A DNA stretch of 64,000 nt from Sphingomonas sp. PP-CE-1G-424 (GTDB taxonomy: Bacteria > Pseudomonadota > Alphaproteobacteria > Sphingomonadales > Sphingomonadaceae), in assembly GCF_004341085.1 (NCBI RefSeq), contig NZ_SLXW01000008.1, positions 35,240 to 99,239 on the forward strand, read 5' to 3'. The translations under genes were made by a program, and so were the position numbers. Under the pieces are notes generated by a model. It saw nothing but the letters and a program-made list of their open reading frames with translations. It was not told the origin of the DNA and made no database searches. This document shows positions 17,806-25,995 of the stretch, in pieces. Positions within the stretch are counted from its first letter, which is position 1. Each line of letters opens with the position of its first letter.

Positions 17806-18762
17806 CTGAACAACTCCGGAGAGGCGTGGTGCTATCGGCGGCATGGGACGCGCGATGCGGATCGGGTGAGGAGTGGGCAGGCGACTAGTAGTCGGCGTGT
17901 TCGCTCGTCAGTGGAGGACTGCGGCTCGCGCAGGGCGGCGATTGCCCCAGCGACGGTCGCGGCGTTCGAAAAGCGGCGACCGATTGCGCAAAGTCTGCGC
18001 GCGATGCCGGTGGCGGGCTGCACACGCCGGGTCACAACCATGCCTCGAACCGGGCGATGTACCAGCGCTTCACCCCTTGCATGAGCACGAGGTAGCCGAG
18101 ACGCACCGGCGTCGACGCCGCGGGGGGATTACCACCGACGTGCGGCAGTTCGAGGCACGCGCGGCACCAAGGATATTCAAGACGGCCATGACGACCTCCT
18201 TCGTTCCGGACATGATTGATCGGGTCCGGAACGAAGCGTTTCAGGACGGTGTCACCGTTCCCGGAAACCTCTTCCGTACCCGATGCCGGTCGACGTGATC
18301 AGAGGAGCACCAGCCCGCCTGTCGCCGTCGCCGGCAATGGGAGTAGATCGTGGTTCGATACGTCACCTTTTGCGGTGTTAATTCAACAAATCCTGGCAAT
18401 CCTAAAGCAGGAGGGGCAGGATGTGCTTTGTAAGTTTTGCCGCTATGCTCTGAAAAAGGCGTTTGCAAGCATATAATCGTCAGATTTGTTATGAGTAGCT
18501 GTAACGATATCGGAGCCATATACTATGGTATATCCTATATATAGATAGGTATACGAGCAAAGTATCGGCGTATACTTGGGAAGATAGGATTTGGGAGGAG
18601 GGGGTCGATGTGGCAATTGCGTTCCATGGAGAACGGTAATCATCAGGGGCGGCGATCCGACATTCGTGAATCGGTTTCCGTGGTTGCTCGCGAAAACGAA
18701 CGGGTGGTGGGTCTCGGTGGAACCGCCCACGCCCGTCCGGTCGCGACTGCCGGGGGATCGTC
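17806..18762. other. Long divergent intergenic region upstream of metal-efflux operon
   Basis: No convincing gene. It holds the 13-bp inverted repeat at 18199-18236. On the minus strand a small frame at 18070-18189 (39 codons) starts with ATG behind AGGAGG, so it may be a leader peptide. An overlapping shifted frame ending at 18032 reads GYLVLMQGVKRWYIARFEAW, which looks protein-like, so a frameshifted small gene is possible. From about 18330 to 18600 the DNA becomes AT-rich and atypical, with ATATAC/GTATAC-rich stretches (18518-18575) that could hold promoters for the histidine kinase gene. Nothing else recognised. Confidence 0.4.
18199..18236. promoter_or_regulatory. Perfect 13-bp inverted repeat, 12-bp spacer (operator-like)
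   Basis: CTTCGTTCCGGAC (18199-18211) and GTCCGGAACGAAG (18224-18236) are exact reverse complements around a 12-base spacer. On the minus strand its 3' arm merges with an AGGAGG ribosome site and the ATG of a 39-codon frame (18189), so it could act as a DNA operator or as an RNA hairpin covering that site. No T-run follows, so a terminator is less likely. Confidence 0.6.
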
Positions 18763-19818
18763 GTGATGCAGCCGCATCGCACCGGACCGCGGGCCTGGCC
18801 GAAAGCCGTCATCGCCGCGACGATCCTGACCGTCTTCGTAAGCGATACGGTGACCGATCTCGAGATCGCGGCAGCGGTCTTCTACGTCGTCCCGATCCTG
18901 ATGTCGGTCCGTCTGCTGAACCGTCGAGATGTGATCCTGCTGGCGGCGACGTGCGTCGCGCTGACGATCTTGAGTTCGGTGCTCACCGCGTCGGGCTCGC
19001 GTGAAGCGGGGTTGATCAACCTGGCGATCAGTACGGCGGCGATAATCGTCACGACCTACCTCGGGTTGCGGATGATTGCCTCCGAGGCGGCTTATCATGA
19101 AGCGCGCGCTCAACTCCTTCGTCTGTCCAGGATCAGCAACCTGGGCGAACTGGTCACGTCGATCGCCCACGAGGTCAACCAGCCCCTCGCGGCCGTCACG
19201 GCCGGTGCCGGCGCGTGTCGTCGCTGGCTCGATGCCGATCCGCCGAACATCGCCAAAGCCCATGAGTCCGCGGGGCGAGTAGTCGACGCCGCGAACCTGG
19301 CCAGCGAGGTGATAGCGCGCGTCCGTCGCCTGTCCCGTCGCCACACGCCGTTGCGGGAACCGATCGCGATAAATACCGTGATCACGGAGTGTGCTGCGTT
19401 GGCGCAAGGCGAGGTGGAACGGAGCGGGACGACTCTGGTACTGGATCTGAAGTCGAACCTGCCGGTCATCGTTGGGGACCGGGTGCAGATCCAGCAGGTC
19501 GTCAGCAACCTCCTGCTCAACGCGCTGGAAGCCTTGGAAACGGTCGATCCGGCAACAAGAACGATCGAGGTTTCGTCGAGCTTGCAGGCGGACGGCATGA
19601 TTGTGGTGGCCTGCGCCGACAATGGAAGCGGACTCGGCAAAGAGGCCAGGGAGCGCCTGTGGGAGCCGTTCTGGACAAGTAAGGAAGGTGGCACCGGTCT
19701 CGGTCTTACCATCAGTCAGACGATCGTGGAGGACCACAACGGGCAACTCGACTATCTTGACACGCCGGGTGGCGGCACGACGTTCAGAGTGTTGTTACCC
19801 GGTTCGAATGGAGAGTGA
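18763..19818 (+). CDS. Sensor histidine kinase (FixL/DctB-like, membrane)
   Basis: A 351-residue membrane histidine kinase. The N-terminus has about three hydrophobic segments (residues 15-28, 35-50, 57-100) with almost no periplasmic loop, so the sensing domain is membrane-embedded. The phospho-acceptor motif SIAHEVNQPLAA puts the histidine near residue 136. The ATP-binding domain has the N box (QQVVSNLLLNALEAL), G1 (ACADNGSGLGKEARERL) and the G2-like GGTGLGLTISQTIVE. Start is the GTG at 18763 or the adjacent ATG at 18766. The last 11 bases overlap the response-regulator gene. It is divergent from the metal-efflux operon, which it may regulate. Confidence 0.9.
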   Translation: MMQPHRTGPRAWPKAVIAATILTVFVSDTVTDLEIAAAVFYVVPILMSVRLLNRRDVILLAATCVALTILSSVLTASGSREAGLINLAISTAAIIVTTYLGLRMIASEAAYHEARAQLLRLSRISNLGELVTSIAHEVNQPLAAVTAGAGACRRWLDADPPNIAKAHESAGRVVDAANLASEVIARVRRLSRRHTPLREPIAINTVITECAALAQGEVERSGTTLVLDLKSNLPVIVGDRVQIQQVVSNLLLNALEALETVDPATRTIEVSSSLQADGMIVVACADNGSGLGKEARERLWEPFWTSKEGGTGLGLTISQTIVEDHNGQLDYLDTPGGGTTFRVLLPGSNGE

Positions 19819-20476
19819 CCTGACTTCCGCTCCGCCTGGCCTCGATGATGTCGAGCCCCCCACGGTTCGCCCGCTGGTTCGGATCGTGGACGACCATGCG
19901 CCGATCCGGGCGGCCGTCGACGACTTGCTCACGTCGGTCGGATTCGAATCCGTGTCCTATGCGTCGGCGCGCGATTTCCTGCGCGACGATCCGGTAGAGC
20001 GCCCTGGTTGTCTGATCCTCGATGTGCGAATGCCCGAACTCGGCGGGTTCGATTTGCAGACCGAGCTCGGACGGCGCGGCATCAGGCTGCCGATCATATT
20101 CGTGACGGGGCACGGCGATATCCGTATGTCGGTTCGTGCCTTGAAGGCGGGAGCCGTCGATTTCCTCGCGAAGCCGTTCGATGATCAGATGCTGATCGAT
20201 GCTGTGAACGCAGCGATTGTAGAAGATATCGAACACCGTCGCATACATAATCGTGTCGCGGCGGTGCGCGCGCGCGCGGATCTACTCGCTCCCGGAGAAC
20301 GCCTGGTCATGGATATGGTCGTGCAAGGCCGTACCAACCGCGAGATTTCTACGGCCCTGAACGTCGCGGAAATTACGGTTAAGGTCCGGCGCGCTACGGT
20401 CATGCGAAAGATGCAAGCTGAGACATTGCCCGACCTCGTACGAATGTCTGACGAGCTCCGCGAGGCAGCCGTTTGA
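19808..20476 (+). CDS. FixJ/NarL-type response regulator
   Basis: A 222-residue response regulator overlapping the kinase gene by 11 bases, so the pair is co-translated. The receiver domain has the acidic pair (IVDDH near residue 28), phospho-acceptor Asp near 72 (LILDVRMPELGG), the conserved Thr (VTGHGD near 100) and Lys (AKPF near 122). The C-terminal LuxR-type helix-turn-helix reads GRTNREISTALNVAEITVKV and continues RRATVMRKM. The longer frame back to 19601 lies inside the kinase gene and is not used. Target genes are not shown; the divergent RND operon is the obvious candidate. Confidence 0.92.
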   Translation: MESDLTSAPPGLDDVEPPTVRPLVRIVDDHAPIRAAVDDLLTSVGFESVSYASARDFLRDDPVERPGCLILDVRMPELGGFDLQTELGRRGIRLPIIFVTGHGDIRMSVRALKAGAVDFLAKPFDDQMLIDAVNAAIVEDIEHRRIHNRVAAVRARADLLAPGERLVMDMVVQGRTNREISTALNVAEITVKVRRATVMRKMQAETLPDLVRMSDELREAAV

Positions 20477-20493
20477 CAATCTGCCGTGAGCAA

Positions 20494-20613
20494 GGCGGCC
20501 GGCGTGTTCTCGATTAGGACCTGGAAACGGGAAAGCGCATGCTCCTTGTCCCGCAGCAGCGGCGCGATCCGCGTCCGCTGCGCCGCGTTCAACTCGTATC
20601 GCCCGATACCCAT
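20494..20613 (-). pseudogene. Possible N-terminal fragment of an IS5-type transposase
   Basis: From an ATG at 20613 the minus strand reads GRYELNAAQRTRIAPLLRDK, which resembles the first 20 residues of many IS5-family transposases (RYELSDAQW.RIAPLLPGK). Similarity fades within another 20 codons and no catalytic part is present. No terminal inverted repeats were found. It sits just downstream of the response regulator gene. Confidence 0.4.
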
Positions 20614-20754
20614 CGCTCGCTCCGCGCCGCACAAGGTGCATCATGAGCCAGACGTCATTCGCTTTGGGACTCTTCAATGTCATCCGTCCTGATCGGGTTT
20701 CGAGAACGCTCGCATTTTCCAAGCTTGATCCCCGCCTAGACGGCACCGGTCGCG

Positions 20755-20796
20755 CCGATCGCCGATCGCCGATCGCCGATCGCCGATCGCCAATCG
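20755..20796. repeat. Heptanucleotide tandem repeat (CCGATCG, six units)
   Basis: Five exact CCGATCG units and a sixth with one change (CCAATCG) lie end to end in the intergenic region 20477-20983. Apart from this repeat and the transposase-like fragment I see nothing in that 507-bp gap. Length variation by slippage is plausible. Confidence 0.9.
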
Positions 20797-20983
20797 ATTT
20801 CGCGATCGCCAACGCTTTCTCGCCCGCCATTCGATTTGTCGGAACGTCTGGGTGCGAGAGGGCGCGGACCTACAGGCACCGTGACGGGCTTGTCATTTGC
20901 CGACGCTTCGACATGACCTTAGCCTCGAAAGGGAAGCTTTAAGGCCGCAACGGGTCGGCAGCGACCGCCGAAGGGACTGTGAC

Positions 20984-22237
20984 GTGATCAGAATTTTGCC
21001 AGCTATTCTGCTCGTTGCTTCATTCCCTGCGCACGCGGCGGTCTTCTACGTTGCCCCCGATGGCAATGACCAAGCCTCCGGGGTTTCGCCGGGAACACCG
21101 TGGCAAACCGTCCAGCGCGCGCAGCAAAGTGCGCAAGCCGGCGATACGGTCTACTTTCGTGGAGGACGCTATGTCGTCACGTCAGGCGTCAACCGCTGCG
21201 CCACGCGCACGGACACCGTGAATGCGGTGATACTGGACAAAAGCGGCGGCGAAGGAAGGCCGATCCGCTACTGGGCCTATCCCGGCGAGACACCCGTGTT
21301 CGACTTCTCTGCGATGAAGGACGACTGCCGAGTCAAGGGGTTCGACGTCACCGGGAGTTGGCTTCACCTGAAGGGGCTGGAGGTCACTGGCGTCCCGCAG
21401 CAGCCGGACAATCACCTGAACCACGAGTCATGGGGCGTCTGGAACAGCGGCAGCCACAATATCTACGAACGGCTCAACCTCCACCATAATATGGGACCCG
21501 GGCTTTTCATTCAGGATGGGGGCTATAACCTGGTGCTGAACACCGACTCGCACCATAATTACGATCCCTACACCTCCAACGGCGCCGGGCAGAGCGCCGA
21601 CGGCTTCGGCGCCCATATCAAGGCCGGCCACCCGGGCAACGTCTTCCGCGGTGACCGCGCATGGGCCAATTCGGATGACGGCTTCGACCTGATCAACGCC
21701 TTTTCGCCGGTGACGATCGAGCAGTGCTGGGCATGGCAGCAAGGCTATCTTCCCGGCACGCGCAGTCCTCTAGCGGCAGGCAACGGCAACGGTATCAAGG
21801 CGGGCGGTTATGGTGGACGATATACTCCGAATGCCGTCAAGCACATCGTCCGCTTCTCGGTCGCCTTCGACAACAAGGCGGCGGGATTCTACGCCAACCA
21901 TCATCCGCTGGCGTTGGACTTCATCAACAACACGGCCTTTTCCAACGGTGTCCAATACGACATGCTGGGTATAGCGGCCGACGGCTATCCCATTTCGCTC
22001 GGCAATATGCGTAATAACATTGCCTATGGTACCGTCCTGACCTCACATACTGACGGGCTGAAGATGCCGCACAACTCCTGGACCTTGCCGATTCGCGTGA
22101 CGCGCGCAGATTTTCAGGATGTTTCGGACCATCATTGGGACGCGCCACGGCAGGCCGATGGCAGCCTCCCGGCACTTCATAGCTTCCACCTGCGCGCCGA
22201 AAGCCCGCTGAAGGGTTTGGGCGCGTTCAACGAATAA
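20984..22237 (+). CDS. Secreted right-handed beta-helix protein, PL9 polysaccharide-lyase-like
   Basis: A 417-residue exported protein. I place the start at GTG 20984 because AAGGGA sits about 8 bases upstream and a signal peptide follows (VIRILPAILLVASFPAHA). The frame is open to 20897. The mature N-terminus has FYVAPDGNDQASG and PWQTVQRA..AGDTVYFRGG, the DUF1565-like entry to a parallel beta-helix. The core segment NVFRGDRAWANSDDGFDL resembles the Ca-binding and catalytic region of family 9 pectate lyases. It probably cleaves an acidic polysaccharide in the periplasm or outside. It is convergent with the next gene, overlapping by 11 bases at the tails. Confidence 0.78.
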   Translation: MIRILPAILLVASFPAHAAVFYVAPDGNDQASGVSPGTPWQTVQRAQQSAQAGDTVYFRGGRYVVTSGVNRCATRTDTVNAVILDKSGGEGRPIRYWAYPGETPVFDFSAMKDDCRVKGFDVTGSWLHLKGLEVTGVPQQPDNHLNHESWGVWNSGSHNIYERLNLHHNMGPGLFIQDGGYNLVLNTDSHHNYDPYTSNGAGQSADGFGAHIKAGHPGNVFRGDRAWANSDDGFDLINAFSPVTIEQCWAWQQGYLPGTRSPLAAGNGNGIKAGGYGGRYTPNAVKHIVRFSVAFDNKAAGFYANHHPLALDFINNTAFSNGVQYDMLGIAADGYPISLGNMRNNIAYGTVLTSHTDGLKMPHNSWTLPIRVTRADFQDVSDHHWDAPRQADGSLPALHSFHLRAESPLKGLGAFNE

Positions 22238-22913
22238 TAGCCGGCCGTGCCTGCGAGTATCGTACGCACTCGAAGCGTGGCGGCATAGTAAAGGGCTTTG
22301 CCATTCGTTCCGCGATGCAACGGCGCCCATTTGCTCCAAACAGTTCGGCAGAAACGTGTTTCCACCAGTTTGCCGCGGGCCCGTAGTCCGTCCCGGAAGC
22401 CTCCGCCTCGTTAAGCGCTCCATTCAAAATGGCGGGCGAAATCGCTGTGCAGGCAACAAGCTGCCGACGGATAAAGGGTTGGAGATCGTACCAGTTTTCG
22501 CTTCTACTCGGCTGGGGATCGTATCCAACGAGCGGGTCCCGACTAAGGCAGAGTGTCCGACCGTCTGCGCTTTTGGCCTCGGCTTTGAATCGAACACTTT
22601 CGCCGTTATCGACAAATGAGAACCCGATAGCCCCCGAACTGTCATGCCATTCGAGTCTGGCCTCTTTCGTCAGCCAACAGCCAAGATCAAGCATAGGAAC
22701 GTCGCGACAGTCCTCGACAGATCGCACCACGGTAAATCGGCCAAAATGCTCTTCGCTCTTTTCGTAATGCGTTTCGCCATCGTGATAGCTCGGAGGCTCA
22801 TACCCACGGCTGGAAGTCTGGCCGTATCCAACCTGCGCGCTCAGTAACGCGCTTAGGACAGCCGCACAGGTGGACAGTCGGCCGACCGCCGAAAGTGATA
22901 GCTTCTGCGCCAT
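22227..22913 (-). CDS. Secreted hypothetical protein
   Basis: A 228-residue protein with a signal peptide (hydrophobic residues about 8-30, cleavage near YGQ). The mature part has several cysteines (VEDCRDVPMLDLGCWLTKEA, ..LVACTAIS.., RRCIAER, FECVRY), suggesting disulphides in the periplasm. GC content is lower than in neighbouring genes, hinting at transfer. I recognise no family. It is convergent with the beta-helix gene, overlapping its last 11 bases. Confidence 0.6.
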   Translation of the reverse strand: MAQKLSLSAVGRLSTCAAVLSALLSAQVGYGQTSSRGYEPPSYHDGETHYEKSEEHFGRFTVVRSVEDCRDVPMLDLGCWLTKEARLEWHDSSGAIGFSFVDNGESVRFKAEAKSADGRTLCLSRDPLVGYDPQPSRSENWYDLQPFIRRQLVACTAISPAILNGALNEAEASGTDYGPAANWWKHVSAELFGANGRRCIAERMAKPFTMPPRFECVRYSQARPAIIR

Positions 22914-23074
22914 TGGTATCTCCCCGCCCGCTTTATTGTATTAGTGCCGGAAGGTTGATCCCATCCTAACGCTCGATCGCAGAGCTGCGTCGTTCATCTG
23001 GATCTGACCGCAATCCAGACGCGAGATCGCGACGTCCGCCTTGGGCGCAGCAGCTCGAGCCGCGGTGCGCGAGG

Positions 23075-23200
23075 TTAGCGACATGCACCCCGCGAGCAGG
23101 CGGGGCCATAGTCGCCGATCGGCGGATTGCGGTTGGTCGCCAGCAATGCCGCCAACTGGTCATGGCCATCGAAATCCGCCTGGTCGTTCGACACATTCAC
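23075..23200 (-). pseudogene. Truncated PaaI-type thioesterase fragment
   Basis: The GTG at 23200 overlaps the tetR stop codon (GTGA). The frame reads VNVSNDQADFDGHDQLAALL and then ATNRNPPIGDYGP, closely matching the N-terminus of PaaI-like thioesterases; the frameshifted copy near 8.6 kb has DGHDQLAALTAAKVH and PPIHETLD. Similarity ends there and a stop follows at codon 42, so the hotdog catalytic domain is absent. It appears to be the 5' stump of a gene once co-transcribed with tetR. The rest of the gap to 22914 holds nothing I recognise. Confidence 0.55.
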
Positions 23201-23781
23201 GTGTGCGCATCCTGTTCGTGATCGGCATGGACGGCGGGCTGCGTCGCTGCGATCCAAGCCCGGGTTTCGCGCAACACCTCATCCGACAAAGCGGTGTCGT
23301 CGACCGCGCGTGACAGCACGACGGCGCCGACCATCGCCGCCCACCGGCCGATTGCGGCCTGGCGGCGTTCGGCATCGCCGTCGCCCGGCAGACCGCGTGC
23401 GAAGCGGTCGATGTGCGCGTTCAGCCCGTGCGTCATGGCCGCACGCGCCTCAGGCGTCTGGTGGCGCATCAAGCCGGCGAGACTGGCCATCGGGCATCCC
23501 TGGTCGGGGTTCTCCCGGTGCAGCGGCGACAGATAGGCGTCGGTCCACGCATCGATATCGGCCATGCCGGCGCTCTCGCCCGCCAGCGTATCCGCGATCG
23601 TCGCGGCGATCAGGTCGTCCTTCGAAGCGAAGTGACCGTAGAAGCCGCCATGAGTCTGCCCAGCCGCCTTCATGACATCGGCAACCGTCACCGCCGCAAA
23701 GCCGCGGTCGCGGAACAGCCGGCTGGCCTCCTGCAGGATGCGGCGACGGTTTTCGACCATCTGCTCGCGACTGACCTTCAT
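23197..23781 (-). CDS. TetR family transcriptional regulator
   Basis: A 194-residue repressor. The N-terminal helix-turn-helix is classic TetR: RRRILQEASRLFRDRGFAAV, then TVADVMKAAGQTHGGFYGHF, then ASKDDLI. The C-terminal ligand domain contains DQGCPMASLAG, common in the subgroup controlling short-chain dehydrogenases and detoxification genes. It is divergent from the SDR gene, with a palindrome-like stretch in the 106-bp gap, so it most likely represses that operon and itself. The inducer is unknown. Confidence 0.9.
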   Translation of the reverse strand: MKVSREQMVENRRRILQEASRLFRDRGFAAVTVADVMKAAGQTHGGFYGHFASKDDLIAATIADTLAGESAGMADIDAWTDAYLSPLHRENPDQGCPMASLAGLMRHQTPEARAAMTHGLNAHIDRFARGLPGDGDAERRQAAIGRWAAMVGAVVLSRAVDDTALSDEVLRETRAWIAATQPAVHADHEQDAHT

Positions 23782-23805
23782 CGAAATAATCTCCGGCTCT
23801 CTGTT

Positions 23806-23847
23806 GACGTTTCATGATGGCTATCACATTTAGCTATTCATGACGTC
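23806..23847. promoter_or_regulatory. Imperfect palindrome between tetR and SDR operon (likely operator)
   Basis: The half GACGTTTCATGATGGCTA is mirrored by TAGCTATTCATGACGTC with small gaps, centred about 23827. A TTGACG hexamer (23804-23809) could be a -35 box for the rightward operon. TetR proteins usually bind such palindromes in the divergent promoter. Confidence 0.5.
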
Positions 23848-23887
23848 TGTCATTAATATAGCGATCCGTTTCGAAAAGGGCAATCCG

Positions 23888-24667
23888 ATGACCAAACCAG
23901 CCATCCTCATTACCGGCGCCTCCACCGGCATCGGGGCGACCTATGCCGATCGTTTCGCCCGCCGCGGCCATGACCTCGTTCTGGTCGCGCGCGATGCCGC
24001 CCGTCTCGATGCCCTAGCCGCGAAGTTGAACGGCGAGACCGGCGTCGCGGTGGACGTCCTGCCAGCCGACCTGACGAACCTCGACCAGATGGCCGTCGTG
24101 GAGGCGCGGCTGCGCGACGACGACCGCATCGGCATCCTCATCAACAATGCCGGCGCGGGGCTGGGGGGCAGTTTCGTCGATCAGCCGACCGAGGCCGTCG
24201 ATCGCCTGATCGCGCTGAACACCACTTCGGTCGCGCGGCTCGCGAGCGCAGTGGCACCGCGGCTTGCTGCACGCGGCGATGGCGCGATCATCAACATCGG
24301 TTCGGCGGTAGGGCTGGCACCCGAATATGGCATGACCGTCTACGGCGCGACCAAGGCGTTCGTGCTGTTCCTGTCGCAGGGACTGGCGCTCGAACTGGGG
24401 CCGAAGGGCGTCTACGTCCAGGCGGTCCTGCCAGCGGCGACGCGCACCGAGCTTTGGGGCCGCGCCGGTGCCGACGAGGCATCGCTGCCGCCGATGATGG
24501 AGGTGGGCGAAATGGTCGACGCGGCGCTCGCTGGCTACGATGCGCGTGAAGCCGTGACGATCCCGCCGCTGCACGATGGCGATCTTTGGGACGCGTTCCA
24601 GACTGCGCGACGGGCGATGTTGCCGGGCTTCGGGGATATCCATCCCGCACCGCGCTACGCCGCGTAA
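23888..24667 (+). CDS. Short-chain dehydrogenase/reductase (SDR)
   Basis: A 259-residue classical SDR. The cofactor motif TGASTGIG is at residues 9-16, followed by NNAGAG near residue 87, and the catalytic Ser (NIGSAVG) and YGATK (Tyr and Lys) pair near 155-159. Start chosen at 23888 (AAAAGGG about 8 bases upstream); the frame is open to 23840. It probably uses NADP(H), given the RFARRGHDLVLVARD segment with basic residues. Substrate unknown. First gene of the TetR-flanked cluster. Confidence 0.9.
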   Translation: MTKPAILITGASTGIGATYADRFARRGHDLVLVARDAARLDALAAKLNGETGVAVDVLPADLTNLDQMAVVEARLRDDDRIGILINNAGAGLGGSFVDQPTEAVDRLIALNTTSVARLASAVAPRLAARGDGAIINIGSAVGLAPEYGMTVYGATKAFVLFLSQGLALELGPKGVYVQAVLPAATRTELWGRAGADEASLPPMMEVGEMVDAALAGYDAREAVTIPPLHDGDLWDAFQTARRAMLPGFGDIHPAPRYAA

Positions 24668-24702
24668 TCGCCTCGAACGCCTCCACACGAAAGATCCGCA
24701 CC

Positions 24703-24924
24703 ATGTCGGAATCTCGCCTCTTCTCGTCCTATGATCCGGACTGCGTCACGCTCGTCAATCGCTTCGTCCTGGCGCCGCCGACCCGCAACCGCGCCGGTGC
24801 CGGTCTGGTGTCGACCGACCTAGCGCCTCTTGCGCAGATCGATCCGCAGACGCTCTATGGCGGCGGCGCCAAGGGCTATACCGATCATCCCGTTGCGGCG
24901 GCCAACCGGGAGTGCGCAGCATGA
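24703..24924 (+). pseudogene. Old yellow enzyme (NADH:flavin oxidoreductase), in-frame internal deletion
   Basis: The 73-codon frame starts at ATG 24703. It joins an N-terminal OYE piece (LVNRFVLAPPTRNRA) directly to an OYE C-terminal piece (IDPQTLYGGGAKGYTDHP). Full-length enzymes have about 350 residues with these motifs at opposite ends, so about 280 codons, including the flavin-binding barrel and catalytic residues, are missing. The join keeps the frame open, and the stop overlaps the next gene's ATG (ATGA), so translational coupling to the downstream gene survives. The product cannot bind FMN in the normal way. Confidence 0.75.
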
Positions 24925-25925
24925 AGGCATATCAGCTCGAACGGTACGGCAAGGGGCAACGGCTGATCCTGGTCGAACGGCCCGATCCGGTACCCGCATC
25001 CGACGAGGTGCTGGTCGAGATCCACGCCACCGCGATCAACCAGCTCGACGGCAAGATCCGCGACGGCGCGTTCAAGCCGATCCTGCCCTACAAGCCACCG
25101 TTCGTCCTCGGGCATGATCTCGCCGGCATCGTCACGGCGGTCGGGGCGGGCGTGCGTCGCTTCAAGGTCGGCGATGCGGTCTATGGCCGCCCGCGCGACG
25201 GGCAGATCGGCACCTTTGCCGAGCGCATCGCGATCCACGAAGCGGATCTGGCCACCAAGCCCGCCGGCCTGTCGATGGCGGAGGCGGCGTCCATACCGCT
25301 CGTCGGCTTGACCGCATGGCAGGTGCTGGTCGAGCGCACCGGCCTGAAACGCGGCCAGAAGATCCTGATCCACGCGGGCTCAGGGGGTGTTGGCACGATC
25401 GCGATCCAGCTCGCCAAGCATCTTGGCGCGACTGTCGCGACGACCGCGAGCGCTGCCAATGCCGATCTGGTCAGGCGCCTCGGCGCGGACATCGTCATCG
25501 ACTACAAGACGCAGGACTTTTCCGAGCCGCTGTCCGGCTACGACGTCGTCCTCAACAGCCTGGACGCGAAGACGCTCGAAAAGTCGCTCAAGGTGTTGAA
25601 ACCGGGCGGCAAGCTGATCTCGATATCGGGACCGCCGGACCCGGCATTCGCCAAGGCGCAGGGATTGAACCCGGTCATACGGCTCGTCCTGCGCCTGATG
25701 AGTGCGAAAATCCGGCGCAAGGCGAAGCGGCAGGGCGTCGCCTATTCGTTCCTGTTCATGCATGCCGATGGCGAGCAGTTGGGCGAGCTTGGCGCGCTGA
25801 TCGAGCAGGGTTCGATCCAGGCCGTCGTCGATCGCATTTTCCCGTTCGAAAGCCTCAACGACGCGGTGGATTATGTCGATTCCGGCCGCGCCAAGGGCAA
25901 GGTGGTCGTGACGGTCCGCCCGTGA
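24921..25925 (+). CDS. NADP-dependent MDR oxidoreductase (quinone-oxidoreductase-like)
   Basis: A 334-residue medium-chain dehydrogenase/reductase without the zinc sites. The N-terminal GroES-like domain has VLGHDLAGIVTAVGAGV, and the Rossmann motif HAGSGGVGTIAIQLAKH lies near residue 153. The ending GKVVVTVRP is typical of this group. It likely reduces quinones or enals with NADPH. The ATG overlaps the stop of the old-yellow-enzyme relic by 4 bases; a GTG at 24912 is an alternative start. Part of the SDR-hydrolase cluster divergent from tetR. Confidence 0.9.
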   Translation: MKAYQLERYGKGQRLILVERPDPVPASDEVLVEIHATAINQLDGKIRDGAFKPILPYKPPFVLGHDLAGIVTAVGAGVRRFKVGDAVYGRPRDGQIGTFAERIAIHEADLATKPAGLSMAEAASIPLVGLTAWQVLVERTGLKRGQKILIHAGSGGVGTIAIQLAKHLGATVATTASAANADLVRRLGADIVIDYKTQDFSEPLSGYDVVLNSLDAKTLEKSLKVLKPGGKLISISGPPDPAFAKAQGLNPVIRLVLRLMSAKIRRKAKRQGVAYSFLFMHADGEQLGELGALIEQGSIQAVVDRIFPFESLNDAVDYVDSGRAKGKVVVTVRP

Positions 25926-25995
25926 CGGCCCGCCTGCGATGGACGTCGATCCCCACCCAGCCCATGCTCCCGACTAAAAAACCAAGGACTCCACG

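Noticed and set aside
18518..18580. AT-rich ATATAC stretch as a replication origin or AT-rich regulatory island gene
   Set aside because: No iterons, DnaA boxes or coding frame; I treat it only as promoter-like AT-rich DNA.
20755..20796. Heptamer array as a possible CRISPR array or origin iterons
   Set aside because: Units are only 7 bp, contiguous with no spacers, and no cas, dnaA or rep gene is near. It is a simple tandem repeat.
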